NCBI RefSeq assembly: GCF_000758325.1
Contig: NZ_CP009459.1
Location: 4,030,001-4,094,000, forward strand
Source of the DNA: Cedecea neteri
Lineage (GTDB): Bacteria; Pseudomonadota; Gammaproteobacteria; Enterobacterales; Enterobacteriaceae
Length of the DNA: 64,000 bases
Direction of reading: 5' to 3'
Shown in pieces: positions 10,367 to 19,387 of this stretch. The notes below the pieces were generated by a model that worked only from the letters and a program-made list of their open reading frames with translations, did not search any database and was not told where the DNA came from. Position numbers and translations under genes: made by a program. Numbering within the stretch: the first letter of the stretch is position 1; every line of letters begins with the position of its first letter.

Positions 10367-11377
10367 TTAATTTGAGATTTCTTCCTGAACATACTTCAGC
10401 GTGAGTAAGAGCTCTTTAATTTCTTCAACATTTAAACGCTCTGTATTATGAGAAGTATAATCATCAACATTGTTGGCTTCTGGTTTCCCATCGATGATAA
10501 ACTTATCGTAGTTTAGATCACGGTTGTCTGCCGGCACTCGATAATATTTACCCATATCTTCTGCTTTAGCCATTTCCTCACGTGAAACAAGTGTCTCGTA
10601 AAGTTTTTCGCCGTGACGAGTGCCAATAATTTTAGTGTTATAAGGTAATTTCAGCAGTTCGCCAATTGCTGTTGCCAAATCTTCAACGGTACTGGCCGGT
10701 GCTTTCTGCACAAAAATATCACCCTGCTGGCCATTTTTAAATGCATGTAAAACCAAGTCCACAGAATCCTCAAGAGACATAAGGAAACGAGTCATCTTCG
10801 GATCGGTAATTGTCATTGGCATTGAAGTTTTAATTTTTTCAATAAACAATGGAATAACGGAACCCCGGGAGGCCATAACGTTGCCGTAACGAGTGGCGCA
10901 CATAATGGGTCCATCTTCACCAATGGTTCTTGATTTTGCAACGAGTACTTTCTCAGCCATTGCTTTCGAAATACCCATAGCATTAATTGGATATACAGCT
11001 TTATCGGTACTTAACAAAACAACTTTTTTAACGTTATTTTGAATCGCCGCATTCAGAACGTTTTCAGTACCAATGACGTTAGTCTTAACGGCTTCCATCG
11101 GATAAAACTCACACGAAGGAACCTGTTTTAAAGCCGCAGCGTGGAAAACATAATCCACACCCTTCATTGCCTGGCTGATAGAATCATAGCAACGCGTATC
11201 ACCAATATAGAACTTAATCTTTGGATTATTCAACGCGATACGCATATCTTCTTGTTTTTTTTCATCTCGGCTAAAGACAATAATTTCTTTAACATCTGTA
11301 TTTAAAAAGCGGTTCAGCACCGTGTTACCAAAGGACCCTGTACCACCAGTTATCATCAGTTTTTTATCTTTAAACAT
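10367..11377 (-). CDS. fnlA: UDP-GlcNAc 4,6-dehydratase/5-epimerase, CapE/WbjB/FnlA type
   Basis: Extended short-chain dehydrogenase of 336 aa. It has the Rossmann motif MITGGTGSFGN and the sequence STDKAVYPINAMGISKAM, where Met134-x3-Lys138 stands in place of the usual YxxxK; this Met substitution is characteristic of CapE/FnlA/WbjB and separates them from PseB/FlaA1. These enzymes convert UDP-GlcNAc to 4-keto-6-deoxy hexuloses on the way to UDP-L-FucNAc or UDP-L-QuiNAc. The partner genes fnlB and fnlC (capF, capG), normally adjacent, are not present in this window. Its flanking genes are wzx upstream and a glycosyltransferase downstream. Confidence 0.88.
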   Translation of the reverse strand: MFKDKKLMITGGTGSFGNTVLNRFLNTDVKEIIVFSRDEKKQEDMRIALNNPKIKFYIGDTRCYDSISQAMKGVDYVFHAAALKQVPSCEFYPMEAVKTNVIGTENVLNAAIQNNVKKVVLLSTDKAVYPINAMGISKAMAEKVLVAKSRTIGEDGPIMCATRYGNVMASRGSVIPLFIEKIKTSMPMTITDPKMTRFLMSLEDSVDLVLHAFKNGQQGDIFVQKAPASTVEDLATAIGELLKLPYNTKIIGTRHGEKLYETLVSREEMAKAEDMGKYYRVPADNRDLNYDKFIIDGKPEANNVDDYTSHNTERLNVEEIKELLLTLKYVQEEISN

Positions 11378-11415
11378 AACTATTTCAACTCACTTTTAGA
11401 CATATGAAACAATAT

Positions 11416-12780
11416 TTATCGCAATAGACTCATAATCCCACAGCAGGCTGCCATGAAAGAAATGCCTGCTAATGTTATTTTTGCGTTTACAACTGCATGG
11501 TGTTTAATCAATTTAAGCGAGATACATCTCACCCAAAATACAGTTGTTGAAAGCGTGTGGTAAATAAAATAAGTTATACAAATTGCTTTAATATCGCTTA
11601 GAGACGAAAAATAATAAACAAACATTAAAGTAATAAGAGTAAGAATGAACGACGTGCCTGCCTGAAACTTAAAATCGCCAACGCCTACTAATAAAACATA
11701 AGGAATGTAACCAAGAGCACCTATTGCAATGCCGGGTAAAAGAATTGTAGCGTAAAAGACTACACTGTCTACATACTCGCTGTTGTGAAGCCAGAACTTA
11801 ATCACGACAGGAATTATCAACCATATAAAAATGGTCGGTAATATCACAATCGCGTTTAATGCCAGGGTATATTTTTTTAAAATATTTCCAATATCAGCAC
11901 TCGGAGTGTTTAGTTGATTAATGACTCTGGGCTGAAAAAACTGCATAACCGGTGTCGCCATAACCGTAATTGGCAACATACAAAAGGTACTTGCAAGAAA
12001 ATACGGCGCTGAAACTGTCGGACTATGCTGGTGCGCCACAATAATCTTGTCGAGCTGCAATACAGTGGCGCCAGCTATGCTATAAAGAACGAGTTTTTTT
12101 CCCTGGCAAAACATCAAATACAATGTTCTGAAACTACATTTCCCTCTGAAGTCATAAACCTGAGAATAGCAAAAAAACCTGAAAACAAGCGCCTGAAGTA
12201 ACAGCAAACCAACTTGTATGAATAAGAATGCTTCTATACTGGCAGGGTAATGCACGACGCCGAAGAATGTCCCTACCCCCCGCAATAAAACAAAGAAAAT
12301 TTGTAACCAGCTTGAAAAAACAAATTTCCGGGCAGTTAGCAAAACATTGTAATAAACGTTCTGCAGCACTGCTAAAATAACAGTAAGAATAATAAGACAG
12401 ATGTTAAATAATGAAAGCTGGAAAGCTCTTTCATTACTAATCCAAAACACTAGAAAAACCAGTGCTGTGACAAAAACATATAGAAGCGTTATTATGCGCT
12501 CTGCATCTTTCAATACAGGTAGCTTAATAAGCTCTGTTTTATAATGAATAGCTGTTTCACGTGAAACGATGATCGACATACCGAAATCAAGCATTGTTGC
12601 GAGAGCCTGTAAAGAAAAGACAATCGTAACGATGCTAAATACTTCTGGCTGTAAATACTTTGCATATAAAGGAAGAAAAAAAACGCCGACAAGTATGTTG
12701 CCAACTTTCCCTGATAACAATGAAAATAAGTCAAACAGCTTTCTAAAATCTTTATTGAGCAAAGAAGTTGAGCTAATCAT
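11416..12780 (-). CDS. wzx: O-antigen flippase Wzx
   Basis: A 454-aa membrane protein of the MATE/polysaccharide-exporter fold with about 12 hydrophobic segments. The N-terminal region (SGKVGNILVGVFFLPLYAKYL, LDFGMSIIVSRETA) is typical of Wzx. It would flip lipid-linked O-units to the periplasm for Wzy. The ATG overlaps the preceding aminotransferase gene by 8 bases, suggesting coupled translation. It is distinct from WzxC, encoded further right, which serves colanic acid. AT-rich like its neighbours. Confidence 0.88.
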   Translation of the reverse strand: MISSTSLLNKDFRKLFDLFSLLSGKVGNILVGVFFLPLYAKYLQPEVFSIVTIVFSLQALATMLDFGMSIIVSRETAIHYKTELIKLPVLKDAERIITLLYVFVTALVFLVFWISNERAFQLSLFNICLIILTVILAVLQNVYYNVLLTARKFVFSSWLQIFFVLLRGVGTFFGVVHYPASIEAFLFIQVGLLLLQALVFRFFCYSQVYDFRGKCSFRTLYLMFCQGKKLVLYSIAGATVLQLDKIIVAHQHSPTVSAPYFLASTFCMLPITVMATPVMQFFQPRVINQLNTPSADIGNILKKYTLALNAIVILPTIFIWLIIPVVIKFWLHNSEYVDSVVFYATILLPGIAIGALGYIPYVLLVGVGDFKFQAGTSFILTLITLMFVYYFSSLSDIKAICITYFIYHTLSTTVFWVRCISLKLIKHHAVVNAKITLAGISFMAACCGIMSLLR

Positions 12781-13897
12781 CTAAGTTTTCTTTTACTTTT
12801 CTAAAAATGTCCATCATAGCGATGATGTCGTTTTTAGTAAGCCACCAACCAACAGGCAACGCAAGTATTGTACTTTGGACTTCGTCTGTTACCGGAAGTG
12901 AAGATGCTTTCGCATTAAACCCACTATAAATATCATTTCGATGATGGAGTGATGACGCATGAACACCCGCATCTTTAAGCTTTTTAATGAACAAATCCCG
13001 TTGTTCGACTTGCAATAAATAAACCCAATACGCCGGTTGATCCTTCTCCTGCAACTGAGGCCTTGTAACACCTTGCATCTGATCCAGATATGAATCAATG
13101 CAACTGGCATTGTTTTGAATCGCAGTAAGTCTATCCTTTACATCACTTAGCTGGACACTCCCCATTGCGCAATTCAGATTTGGCAGATTCATTGACCAGC
13201 CAATTTCGGCAATATCCGACTGCGGATTAATTTCACCAATAGCATTACGAAATGTAGCGGAGTCTACCCCAAAACGACGAAGCTTCAATGCTCGCTCGTA
13301 ATCATCCTGGTGCTTACAAATCAAAGCACCGCCCTCGATTGTATTAATTAAACGATTTGGATAAAACGAGTGGATGCTAAAATCACCATATGACCCGCTT
13401 AAACCATCACGATTTGAAGAAAGAAAAGCATTGTTACAATCCTCAATTAGTGTAATACCGTGACGTTTACAGATCTCTGAAATGGCTTTGCTATTCGCGG
13501 GGTAACCTGCGGTATGATATAAAATTACTGCCTTCGTTTTCTCTGTGATCGCGCTCTCCAACAGTGCAGGATCCATATGAAAACTGCCTGGAGATAAATC
13601 GACCCATACAGGTATAGCGCCTATATTATTTATTGGAGAGTTGGACGACATACAGGTGAATGCCGTCGTCAGTACTTCATCGCCTTTACCTACTCCAGAC
13701 AAATAAAGTGCCATATACATGGCAGCACTCATGTTACTTGTTGAAACAACAAACTGCTCACCGAACAAATCACCAAGTCCATTTTCGAACTCTTTGATAT
13801 ATTTCCCGGACGCTACGGCCCCTGACTGCAGGACAGAAGAAATAACTGAATCCAGTTGTGATGAGTAATATGTTTTAAAAAGTGGATATTTGAACAT
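12773..13897 (-). CDS. DegT/DnrJ/EryC1/StrS-type protein lacking the PLP lysine
   Basis: A 374-aa protein of the sugar aminotransferase (DegT) fold. The ATG at 13897 (MFKYPLF) is chosen over an upstream TTG because GAGG lies 6 bases before it and it follows the previous stop by one base. It keeps the fold landmarks GKGDEVLTTAFT, LIEDC (Asp153, PLP N1) and NTIEGGAL. However, the position of the Schiff-base lysine is Arg182 (HSFYPNRLINT), the stacking His is Asn156 (EDCNNA), and the phosphate-loop SGT is SNM at 54-56. The frame is intact over the full length, so it is not a simple pseudogene. It is a clear paralog of the adjacent upstream gene. Ordinary transaminase activity is doubtful; a partner subunit or another reaction is possible. 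Confidence 0.8.
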   Translation of the reverse strand: MFKYPLFKTYYSSQLDSVISSVLQSGAVASGKYIKEFENGLGDLFGEQFVVSTSNMSAAMYMALYLSGVGKGDEVLTTAFTCMSSNSPINNIGAIPVWVDLSPGSFHMDPALLESAITEKTKAVILYHTAGYPANSKAISEICKRHGITLIEDCNNAFLSSNRDGLSGSYGDFSIHSFYPNRLINTIEGGALICKHQDDYERALKLRRFGVDSATFRNAIGEINPQSDIAEIGWSMNLPNLNCAMGSVQLSDVKDRLTAIQNNASCIDSYLDQMQGVTRPQLQEKDQPAYWVYLLQVEQRDLFIKKLKDAGVHASSLHHRNDIYSGFNAKASSLPVTDEVQSTILALPVGWWLTKNDIIAMMDIFRKVKENLDD

Positions 13898-13898
13898 G

Positions 13899-14987
13899 CT
13901 AACCTCGAGCAATGGTTTCAACGATCATCTCACGCTGCTCTTCATTAACCCACCAGCCACAAGGAATATGCAACAGATTGCCATAGAAAGAGTCGAGCCC
14001 TGGCAGTTTGTTTTCAGGATAAGTGAAAATAGTATGATAATGATTGGGACGATGCAGCTTCGAAGCCATCACACCTTTCTCAGTGAGTTTCTTCTGAATA
14101 TCTTCCCAGTCCTCACTCACCAAAGTGTATAACCAATAACTAGGGCTTGCCTCACAATCAAAAGAACCCGTTGTTACACCGGAAACATCCTTCAACTGAG
14201 CATCATAATATCTGCCATTGCTCTTGTGGATATTAATAATACTATCAATATAATCTAATTGCACAAGCCCGATAGCGCCCGTCACATTACTCATATTATA
14301 TTTGAACCCAGGCGAAGTAATATCGACTTTGGTTCTGTCTACGCCTTTCTCCATGCCAAACCAGCGAATTTTCTTTGCCGCTGTAACTTGCTCAGAATTT
14401 TTAATAACTAAAATACCACCATCAACTGTAGTCATATGCTTTATCGCCTGCAGCGAATAAATAGCATAGTCACCATAGTTTCCAATAGTCTTTCCGCCGT
14501 ATTCTGAACCCAACGCATGTGCACAATCTTCAATTAATGGAATGTTGTATTTACGTGCAATCTTGCTAATTTTTTCAAGTTCAACGGGGTAGCCTGCATA
14601 ATGCACTACAAGAATGGCTTTTGTTTTATTCGTAATATGGCTTTCGATAGAGTCTGCCGATATGTTGCCTGATGTATCAATAACATCTGCAAATACTGGC
14701 TTTGCTCCAACATACAGAATGGACAGGTTCGTTGGTTCTGCGGTCATACTTGTGGTAATAACCTCATCACCAGCTTTTACACCCGCCAGGAGCAGTGCTG
14801 TATGGAGAGCAGCTGTCCCACTACTCATACCTAAAACGGTGCCTTCAATTTTAAAGTGAGACTTGAACGCATCCTCAAAACGATAAACATATTCGCCTTC
14901 AGCTAACATTCCGCTATAGAGCACATCTTCCAACGCTGGCATGATTTTTTCTTTTGGTGCCATCGCGACTTTTACTAATGGAATCAT
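13899..14987 (-). CDS. DegT/DnrJ/EryC1/StrS sugar aminotransferase
   Basis: PLP-dependent aminotransferase of 362 aa with a complete active site: phosphate loop SSGTAAL (56-58 = SGT), Asp154 and His157 in LIEDCAHALGS, and Schiff-base Lys183 in YSLQAIKHMTTVDGG. Enzymes of this family put an amino group on 3- or 4-keto-6-deoxy nucleotide sugars. With RfbB making dTDP-4-keto-6-deoxyglucose and a GNAT gene immediately upstream, a dTDP-4-amino-4,6-dideoxyhexose is the likeliest product, but a UDP sugar from FnlA cannot be excluded. It starts at ATG 14987, 9 bases after the GNAT stop. It shares the C-terminal GWW motif with its downstream paralog. Confidence 0.88.
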   Translation of the reverse strand: MIPLVKVAMAPKEKIMPALEDVLYSGMLAEGEYVYRFEDAFKSHFKIEGTVLGMSSGTAALHTALLLAGVKAGDEVITTSMTAEPTNLSILYVGAKPVFADVIDTSGNISADSIESHITNKTKAILVVHYAGYPVELEKISKIARKYNIPLIEDCAHALGSEYGGKTIGNYGDYAIYSLQAIKHMTTVDGGILVIKNSEQVTAAKKIRWFGMEKGVDRTKVDITSPGFKYNMSNVTGAIGLVQLDYIDSIINIHKSNGRYYDAQLKDVSGVTTGSFDCEASPSYWLYTLVSEDWEDIQKKLTEKGVMASKLHRPNHYHTIFTYPENKLPGLDSFYGNLLHIPCGWWVNEEQREMIVETIARG

Positions 14988-14996
14988 TATTATTCC

Positions 14997-15770
14997 TTAA
15001 ATTCGTTGTAAAAAATTTAATGTTTTCTTGGAATGCACATCTGCCCTTAGCTTTAACCACATTTCATAATTATAATTATGCTGAGTCAACTCGGGCTGTC
15101 GTTGATATAATTCGCGAATCAATGGGTCATGAAGAGGAATAATTAATCTGGGTTTTTTTATTGAGCAAAAATTATTTGTAATTATATCTATTGCAGTAGC
15201 AACATCGCCACTGTAACCCACAAAAACATACCCTGCCCCATCATGCAAGTAATGTACGGTTGTTCCATTGTACTCTAAGTAGCCTTGCCGACTCGTATAG
15301 GTTGGCTGCGATTCAAAATCAACAATTATCTTATCACAGAGACCCTGTAGCTCGTTTTGTTCATTTACTTCTAAATAAGCAAGCGGTTCATCCACTTCGA
15401 ATCCAAATTGAGCATAAAAATCATGCAATGATGTCCAAAGCAACAAATAGTCTATTTTCTTTTGTTTACATGCTTCGATTGTTTCATGGAGTAATAACTT
15501 TGAATACCCCCGACCACGGACTTCACTAGCAACAACTACCAGCCCAATACTTCCAAAACAGTAATTTTCATCATGTTCAAACTTGACGATAAGCCCGCCA
15601 ACCACTTGCTCATATTCATTTTTAATAACAACATTCAAAAATTTATGCGCATTTTTGATAAACGGAAAATGATCATATAATGTACCTGAACGTTGTTTAT
15701 TAATGATAAATTCCTGCTCCGACAATTTATAAAAATCAGGGTCTAACCGGTTCAGGATATCAATCTTCAT
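14997..15770 (-). CDS. GNAT-family N-acyltransferase with C-terminal extension
   Basis: A 257-aa protein whose first about 150 residues show a GNAT fold: SIGLVVVASEVRGRGYSKLLL, with the acetyl-CoA loop RGRGY at 85-89, followed by YLLLWTSLHDFYAQFGFEVDE. The remaining about 100 residues (from about 150, including GYVFVGYSGDVATAIDII) are not a domain I recognise and may be a second lobe. ATG 15770 is chosen over an upstream TTG because GAGG lies 6 bases before it. Its place between rfbC and the aminotransferase suggests that it acylates the 4-amino group of the nucleotide sugar, as WecD does; this is inference, and the acyl donor is unknown. Confidence 0.78.
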   Translation of the reverse strand: MKIDILNRLDPDFYKLSEQEFIINKQRSGTLYDHFPFIKNAHKFLNVVIKNEYEQVVGGLIVKFEHDENYCFGSIGLVVVASEVRGRGYSKLLLHETIEACKQKKIDYLLLWTSLHDFYAQFGFEVDEPLAYLEVNEQNELQGLCDKIIVDFESQPTYTSRQGYLEYNGTTVHYLHDGAGYVFVGYSGDVATAIDIITNNFCSIKKPRLIIPLHDPLIRELYQRQPELTQHNYNYEMWLKLRADVHSKKTLNFLQRI

Positions 15771-15820
15771 TATCAACCTCAGTATTCATTTAACATGATC
15801 GGTATTCTTGCTGCAATGTG

Positions 15821-16366
15821 TTAAAGGGAAAAAAAGTCTCTTAAACATTTTGCAGATAAATCTTTGGCAGACAGGATTGGGCTCTCCGTTAACGGCCATT
15901 CAATATTAATATCAGGATCGTTCCATGCAATACTTTGTTCAGATTCAGGGTGATAAAAATCCGTTGTTTTGTAGACAAATTCAGTATTATCTTCCAGCGT
16001 AACGAACCCGTGAGCAAATCCTTCAGGTATCCAAAGTTGTCGTTTATTGCTCGCTGAAAGTATGACTCCAACCCATTTCCCGAAGGTTTCTGAGTCGCGG
16101 CGGATATCGACTGCAACATCAAATACTTCACCCGCTATACAGCGAACGAGCTTACCTTGAGCATGGGGGTTTTCCTGAAAATGCAAACCTCTCAGTACAT
16201 TTTTACTGGATTTAGAGTGGTTGTCCTGGACGAAATTAATTTTATCTCCGACTGCGGCATCAAACATCGTTTGGTTAAAGCTTTCAAAGAAAAATCCGCG
16301 GCTATCACCAAAAACTTTTGGCTCAATGATCAGTAAATCAGCGATTTCTGTTTTAATAACATTCAC
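15821..16366 (-). CDS. rfbC: dTDP-4-dehydrorhamnose 3,5-epimerase
   Basis: Cupin-fold RmlC of 181 aa (E. coli about 185), the third enzyme of dTDP-L-rhamnose synthesis. The catalytic base is His62 in LRGLHFQENPHAQGKLVRC; the acid/aromatic region is FVYKTTDFYHPESE; WIPEGFAHGFVTL is the third conserved block. It lies 3 bases after rfbA. From here towards gnd the sequence becomes AT-rich, so this gene sits near the border between the conserved rfbBDA part and the serotype-specific part. Confidence 0.94.
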   Translation of the reverse strand: MNVIKTEIADLLIIEPKVFGDSRGFFFESFNQTMFDAAVGDKINFVQDNHSKSSKNVLRGLHFQENPHAQGKLVRCIAGEVFDVAVDIRRDSETFGKWVGVILSASNKRQLWIPEGFAHGFVTLEDNTEFVYKTTDFYHPESEQSIAWNDPDINIEWPLTESPILSAKDLSAKCLRDFFSL

Positions 16367-16369
16367 GTG

Positions 16370-17248
16370 TTAATACCCTTTGATCATTTTTAGCAAGTAT
16401 TGTCCATATGCATTTTTAGCAAGGGGGACCGCTAATTTTCTAACCTGCTCTACATCGATAAAACCTTTTCGGAACGCAATTTCTTCCGGGCAAGATACTT
16501 TTAACCCCTGGCGTTCTTCGATGGTGGCAATAAAGTTGCTGGCCTCGATAAGGCTCTGATGCGTTCCCGTGTCCAGCCATGCATAGCCACGCCCCATCAT
16601 CGCTACGGACATGCGACCTTGTTCCATATAGATGCGGTTAATATCGGTAATTTCCAGTTCACCGCGCGCAGAAGGTTTGAGACTTTTTGCCATTTCCACG
16701 ACGGTGTTATCATAGAAATACAGGCCTGTTACCGCATAATTGCTTTTTGGTTCAAGCGGTTTTTCTTCCAGGCTGATTGCCGTGCCGGCCTTATCAAACT
16801 CAACAACACCGTAACGTTCAGGATCGTTGACGTGGTAGGCAAATACCGTAGCTCCACCTTCTTTATTCACGGCAGCCTCTAGCTGTTTTGGCAGATCGTG
16901 ACCATAGAAGATGTTATCCCCGAGGACTAATGCACAATCGTCATTTCCAATGAACTCTTCACCAATAATAAATGCCTGAGCCAGTCCATCCGGACTTGGT
17001 TGCACTTTATACTGCAAGTTAAGTCCCCACTGACTGCCATTACCGAGTAATTGCTCGAAGCGCGGCGTGTCCTGAGGAGTACTAATAATCAAGATGTCAC
17101 GAATACCTGCCAACATCAGCGTAGAGAGCGGGTAGTAAATCATCGGCTTATCATAAATTGGCAACAGCTGTTTACTTACGGCCATTGTCACTGGATATAA
17201 TCGAGTCCCAGAACCACCAGCGAGAATAATACCTTTACGCGTTTTCAT
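16370..17248 (-). CDS. rfbA: Glucose-1-phosphate thymidylyltransferase
   Basis: RmlA of 292 aa (E. coli 293), the first step of dTDP-L-rhamnose synthesis: glucose-1-phosphate plus dTTP gives dTDP-glucose. The nucleotide-binding motif is [16 protein letters not shown], followed by [35 protein letters not shown] and [11 protein letters not shown] are the substrate loops. The start is MKTRKG at 17248, as in the E. coli protein; an upstream ATG at 17269 would add seven non-conserved residues. High similarity to E. coli RfbA. Confidence 0.96.
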   Translation of the reverse strand: MKTRKGIILAGGSGTRLYPVTMAVSKQLLPIYDKPMIYYPLSTLMLAGIRDILIISTPQDTPRFEQLLGNGSQWGLNLQYKVQPSPDGLAQAFIIGEEFIGNDDCALVLGDNIFYGHDLPKQLEAAVNKEGGATVFAYHVNDPERYGVVEFDKAGTAISLEEKPLEPKSNYAVTGLYFYDNTVVEMAKSLKPSARGELEITDINRIYMEQGRMSVAMMGRGYAWLDTGTHQSLIEASNFIATIEERQGLKVSCPEEIAFRKGFIDVEQVRKLAVPLAKNAYGQYLLKMIKGY

Positions 17249-17296
17249 TTCATTATCTCTGAATGTCAAATACCTGGAAATGGCATTAACTTATAA

Positions 17297-18196
17297 TTAA
17301 AGAGTTGTCGTGGTAAAAATTTCGGTAAGCATGCGTTTAACACCAATTTCCCAGGCAGGAAGAACCAACCCAAAATTTTTCTGGAACTTTTCAGTATTCA
17401 ACCGAGAATTCTGTGGACGCTTCGCTGGGGTTGGATAGGCAGACGTTGGAACGGCGTGCAGTTTATTAAGTGCTAACGTCACACCCGCAGCGCGCGCTTC
17501 TTCGAAAACTAGTGCGGCATAATCATGCCATGTTGTGACGCCACTCGAGACAAGATGGTAGACACCGGCTACCTCAGGTTTAATCTGAGCCGTACGAATC
17601 GCATGTGCGGTGCAATCAGCAAGCAATTCTGCCCCCGTTGGAGCACCAAACTGATCGCTAATCACTGACAGCTCAGTGCGCTCTTTAGCCAGGCGCAGCA
17701 TCGTCTTAGCGAAGTTGTTACCTTTGCCGGCATACACCCAACTGGTGCGGAAAATTAAATGCTTTTCGCAATGCGCTTGCAGCGCTTTTTCCCCGGCCAG
17801 TTTGGTTTCACCATAGACATTTAGCGGCGCCGTTGTAGCTGTTTCGTCCCACGGCGTATCACCGTCACCGGGAAAAACATAATCGGTCGAGTAATGGACA
17901 ACCCACGCACCAATTTTTGCAGCCTCTTTAGCAATCGCTTCAACGCTCGTTGCGTTCAAAAGCTGCGCTAATTCGGGTTCTGATTCCGCTTTATCGACGG
18001 CCGTATGGGCGGCGGCATTGACAATGACATCCGGTTTGATACGACGCACTGTTTCGGCAATACCTGCCGGGTTACTGAAGTCGCCGCAAAACTCCTCTGA
18101 GCGAACATCCAGAGCCGTAACGTTGCCTAATGGCGCCAATGCGCGCTGCAACTCCCAGCCCACCTGACCTGTTTTACCGAAAAGTAGGATATTCAT
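17297..18196 (-). CDS. rfbD: dTDP-4-dehydrorhamnose reductase
   Basis: RmlD of 299 aa, the same length as in E. coli; it makes dTDP-L-rhamnose in the final step using NAD(P)H. The Rossmann motif is [13 protein letters not shown], and the catalytic Tyr/Lys pair is in [10 protein letters not shown]. The start codon overlaps the rfbB stop by 4 bases. The order rfbB-rfbD-rfbA-rfbC is the standard enterobacterial one. Confidence 0.96.
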   Translation of the reverse strand: MNILLFGKTGQVGWELQRALAPLGNVTALDVRSEEFCGDFSNPAGIAETVRRIKPDVIVNAAAHTAVDKAESEPELAQLLNATSVEAIAKEAAKIGAWVVHYSTDYVFPGDGDTPWDETATTAPLNVYGETKLAGEKALQAHCEKHLIFRTSWVYAGKGNNFAKTMLRLAKERTELSVISDQFGAPTGAELLADCTAHAIRTAQIKPEVAGVYHLVSSGVTTWHDYAALVFEEARAAGVTLALNKLHAVPTSAYPTPAKRPQNSRLNTEKFQKNFGLVLPAWEIGVKRMLTEIFTTTTL

Positions 18197-19278
18197 TGAC
18201 GCTCACCGTAGTTCTCTTCGATCCAACTCTTGTAGGCGCCACTTTTCACATTACCCACCCACTGCTGATTATCTAAATACCACTGAACGGTTTTACGAAT
18301 CCCCGACTCAAACGTCTCCTGCGGCTTCCAACCCAGTTCACGAGAAATTTTATCAGCATCAATTGCGTAGCGACGATCGTGTCCAGGGCGGTCAGTCACG
18401 TAGGTAATCTGATCGCGATAGCTCCCTTCTTTAGGCACAATTTCATCCAGTAAATCGCAGATAGTGTGCACAACTTCGAGGTTCTTTTTCTCGTTATGGC
18501 CACCGATATTGTACGTCTCACCAACTTGCCCTTGAGTCACAACGGTATAAAGGGCACGTGCATGGTCTTCAACATATAACCAATCACGAATTTGATCGCC
18601 TTTGCCGTAAATTGGCAGTGGCTTGCCTTCCAGCGCATTAAGAATAACGAGTGGGATCAATTTCTCAGGGAAATGGAACGGCCCGTAATTGTTTGAACAA
18701 TTGGTCACGATGGATGGGAAACCATAAGTGCGTAGCCAGGCGCGGACAAGATGATCGCTGGAAGCCTTAGAGGCTGAGTATGGGCTACTTGGCGCATACG
18801 CCGTCGTTTCCGTAAACAGGGGTAATGCTTCGCCTTGCGCAACTTCATCAGGATGCGGCAGGTCGCCATACACTTCATCAGTAGAGATATGATGGAAACG
18901 GAAGTTATGCTTCTTCTGCGCTGTTAATCCAGACCAATAGTGACGCGCAGCCTCAAGTAAAACGTAGGTACCAACAATATTGGTCTCAATAAACGCGGCC
19001 GGGCCGGTTATAGAACGATCTACATGACTCTCAGCGGCCAAATGCATGATGGCATCTGGTTGGTGCTCTTCAAGAATCTGTTTGATTGCTGCAGCATCGC
19101 AAATGTCTGCATGGACGAAATCGTAACGTTCACTTGCAGCAATATCTGACAGGGACTCGAGGTTACCGGCATAGGTTAATTTATCTACGTTAACGACGCT
19201 GTCCTGAGTATTTGTGATGATATGACGAACAACGGCCGAGCCAATAAACCCGGCACCGCCGGTAACAAGAATTTTCAC
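18193..19278 (-). CDS. rfbB: dTDP-glucose 4,6-dehydratase
   Basis: RmlB of 361 aa, which makes dTDP-4-keto-6-deoxyglucose, the shared precursor of L-rhamnose and of 4-amino sugars. Visible motifs are [12 protein letters not shown] (NAD), [10 protein letters not shown] and YSASKASSD (YxxxK). The start is GTG at 19278 (VKILVTGG), matching the length of the E. coli protein and preceded by AGAGAG. A longer open frame to 19434 would run across the JUMPstart element and is rejected. It is the first gene of the O-antigen operon. Confidence 0.96.
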   Translation of the reverse strand: MKILVTGGAGFIGSAVVRHIITNTQDSVVNVDKLTYAGNLESLSDIAASERYDFVHADICDAAAIKQILEEHQPDAIMHLAAESHVDRSITGPAAFIETNIVGTYVLLEAARHYWSGLTAQKKHNFRFHHISTDEVYGDLPHPDEVAQGEALPLFTETTAYAPSSPYSASKASSDHLVRAWLRTYGFPSIVTNCSNNYGPFHFPEKLIPLVILNALEGKPLPIYGKGDQIRDWLYVEDHARALYTVVTQGQVGETYNIGGHNEKKNLEVVHTICDLLDEIVPKEGSYRDQITYVTDRPGHDRRYAIDADKISRELGWKPQETFESGIRKTVQWYLDNQQWVGNVKSGAYKSWIEENYGERQ

Positions 19279-19387
19279 TGAGCAGTCTCTCTTTAATCTT
19301 GTCCTTATATTCAAGGACGTCGCCTCTGAATATAATTCATTTGAGATATATCTTAATGGCAGATGCTTGCTGCACCTGAATGTTAAC

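Noticed and set aside
13898-13921. TTG start for the second DegT gene
   Set aside because: It has no suitable ribosome site, and the ATG at 13897 has GAGG at good distance.
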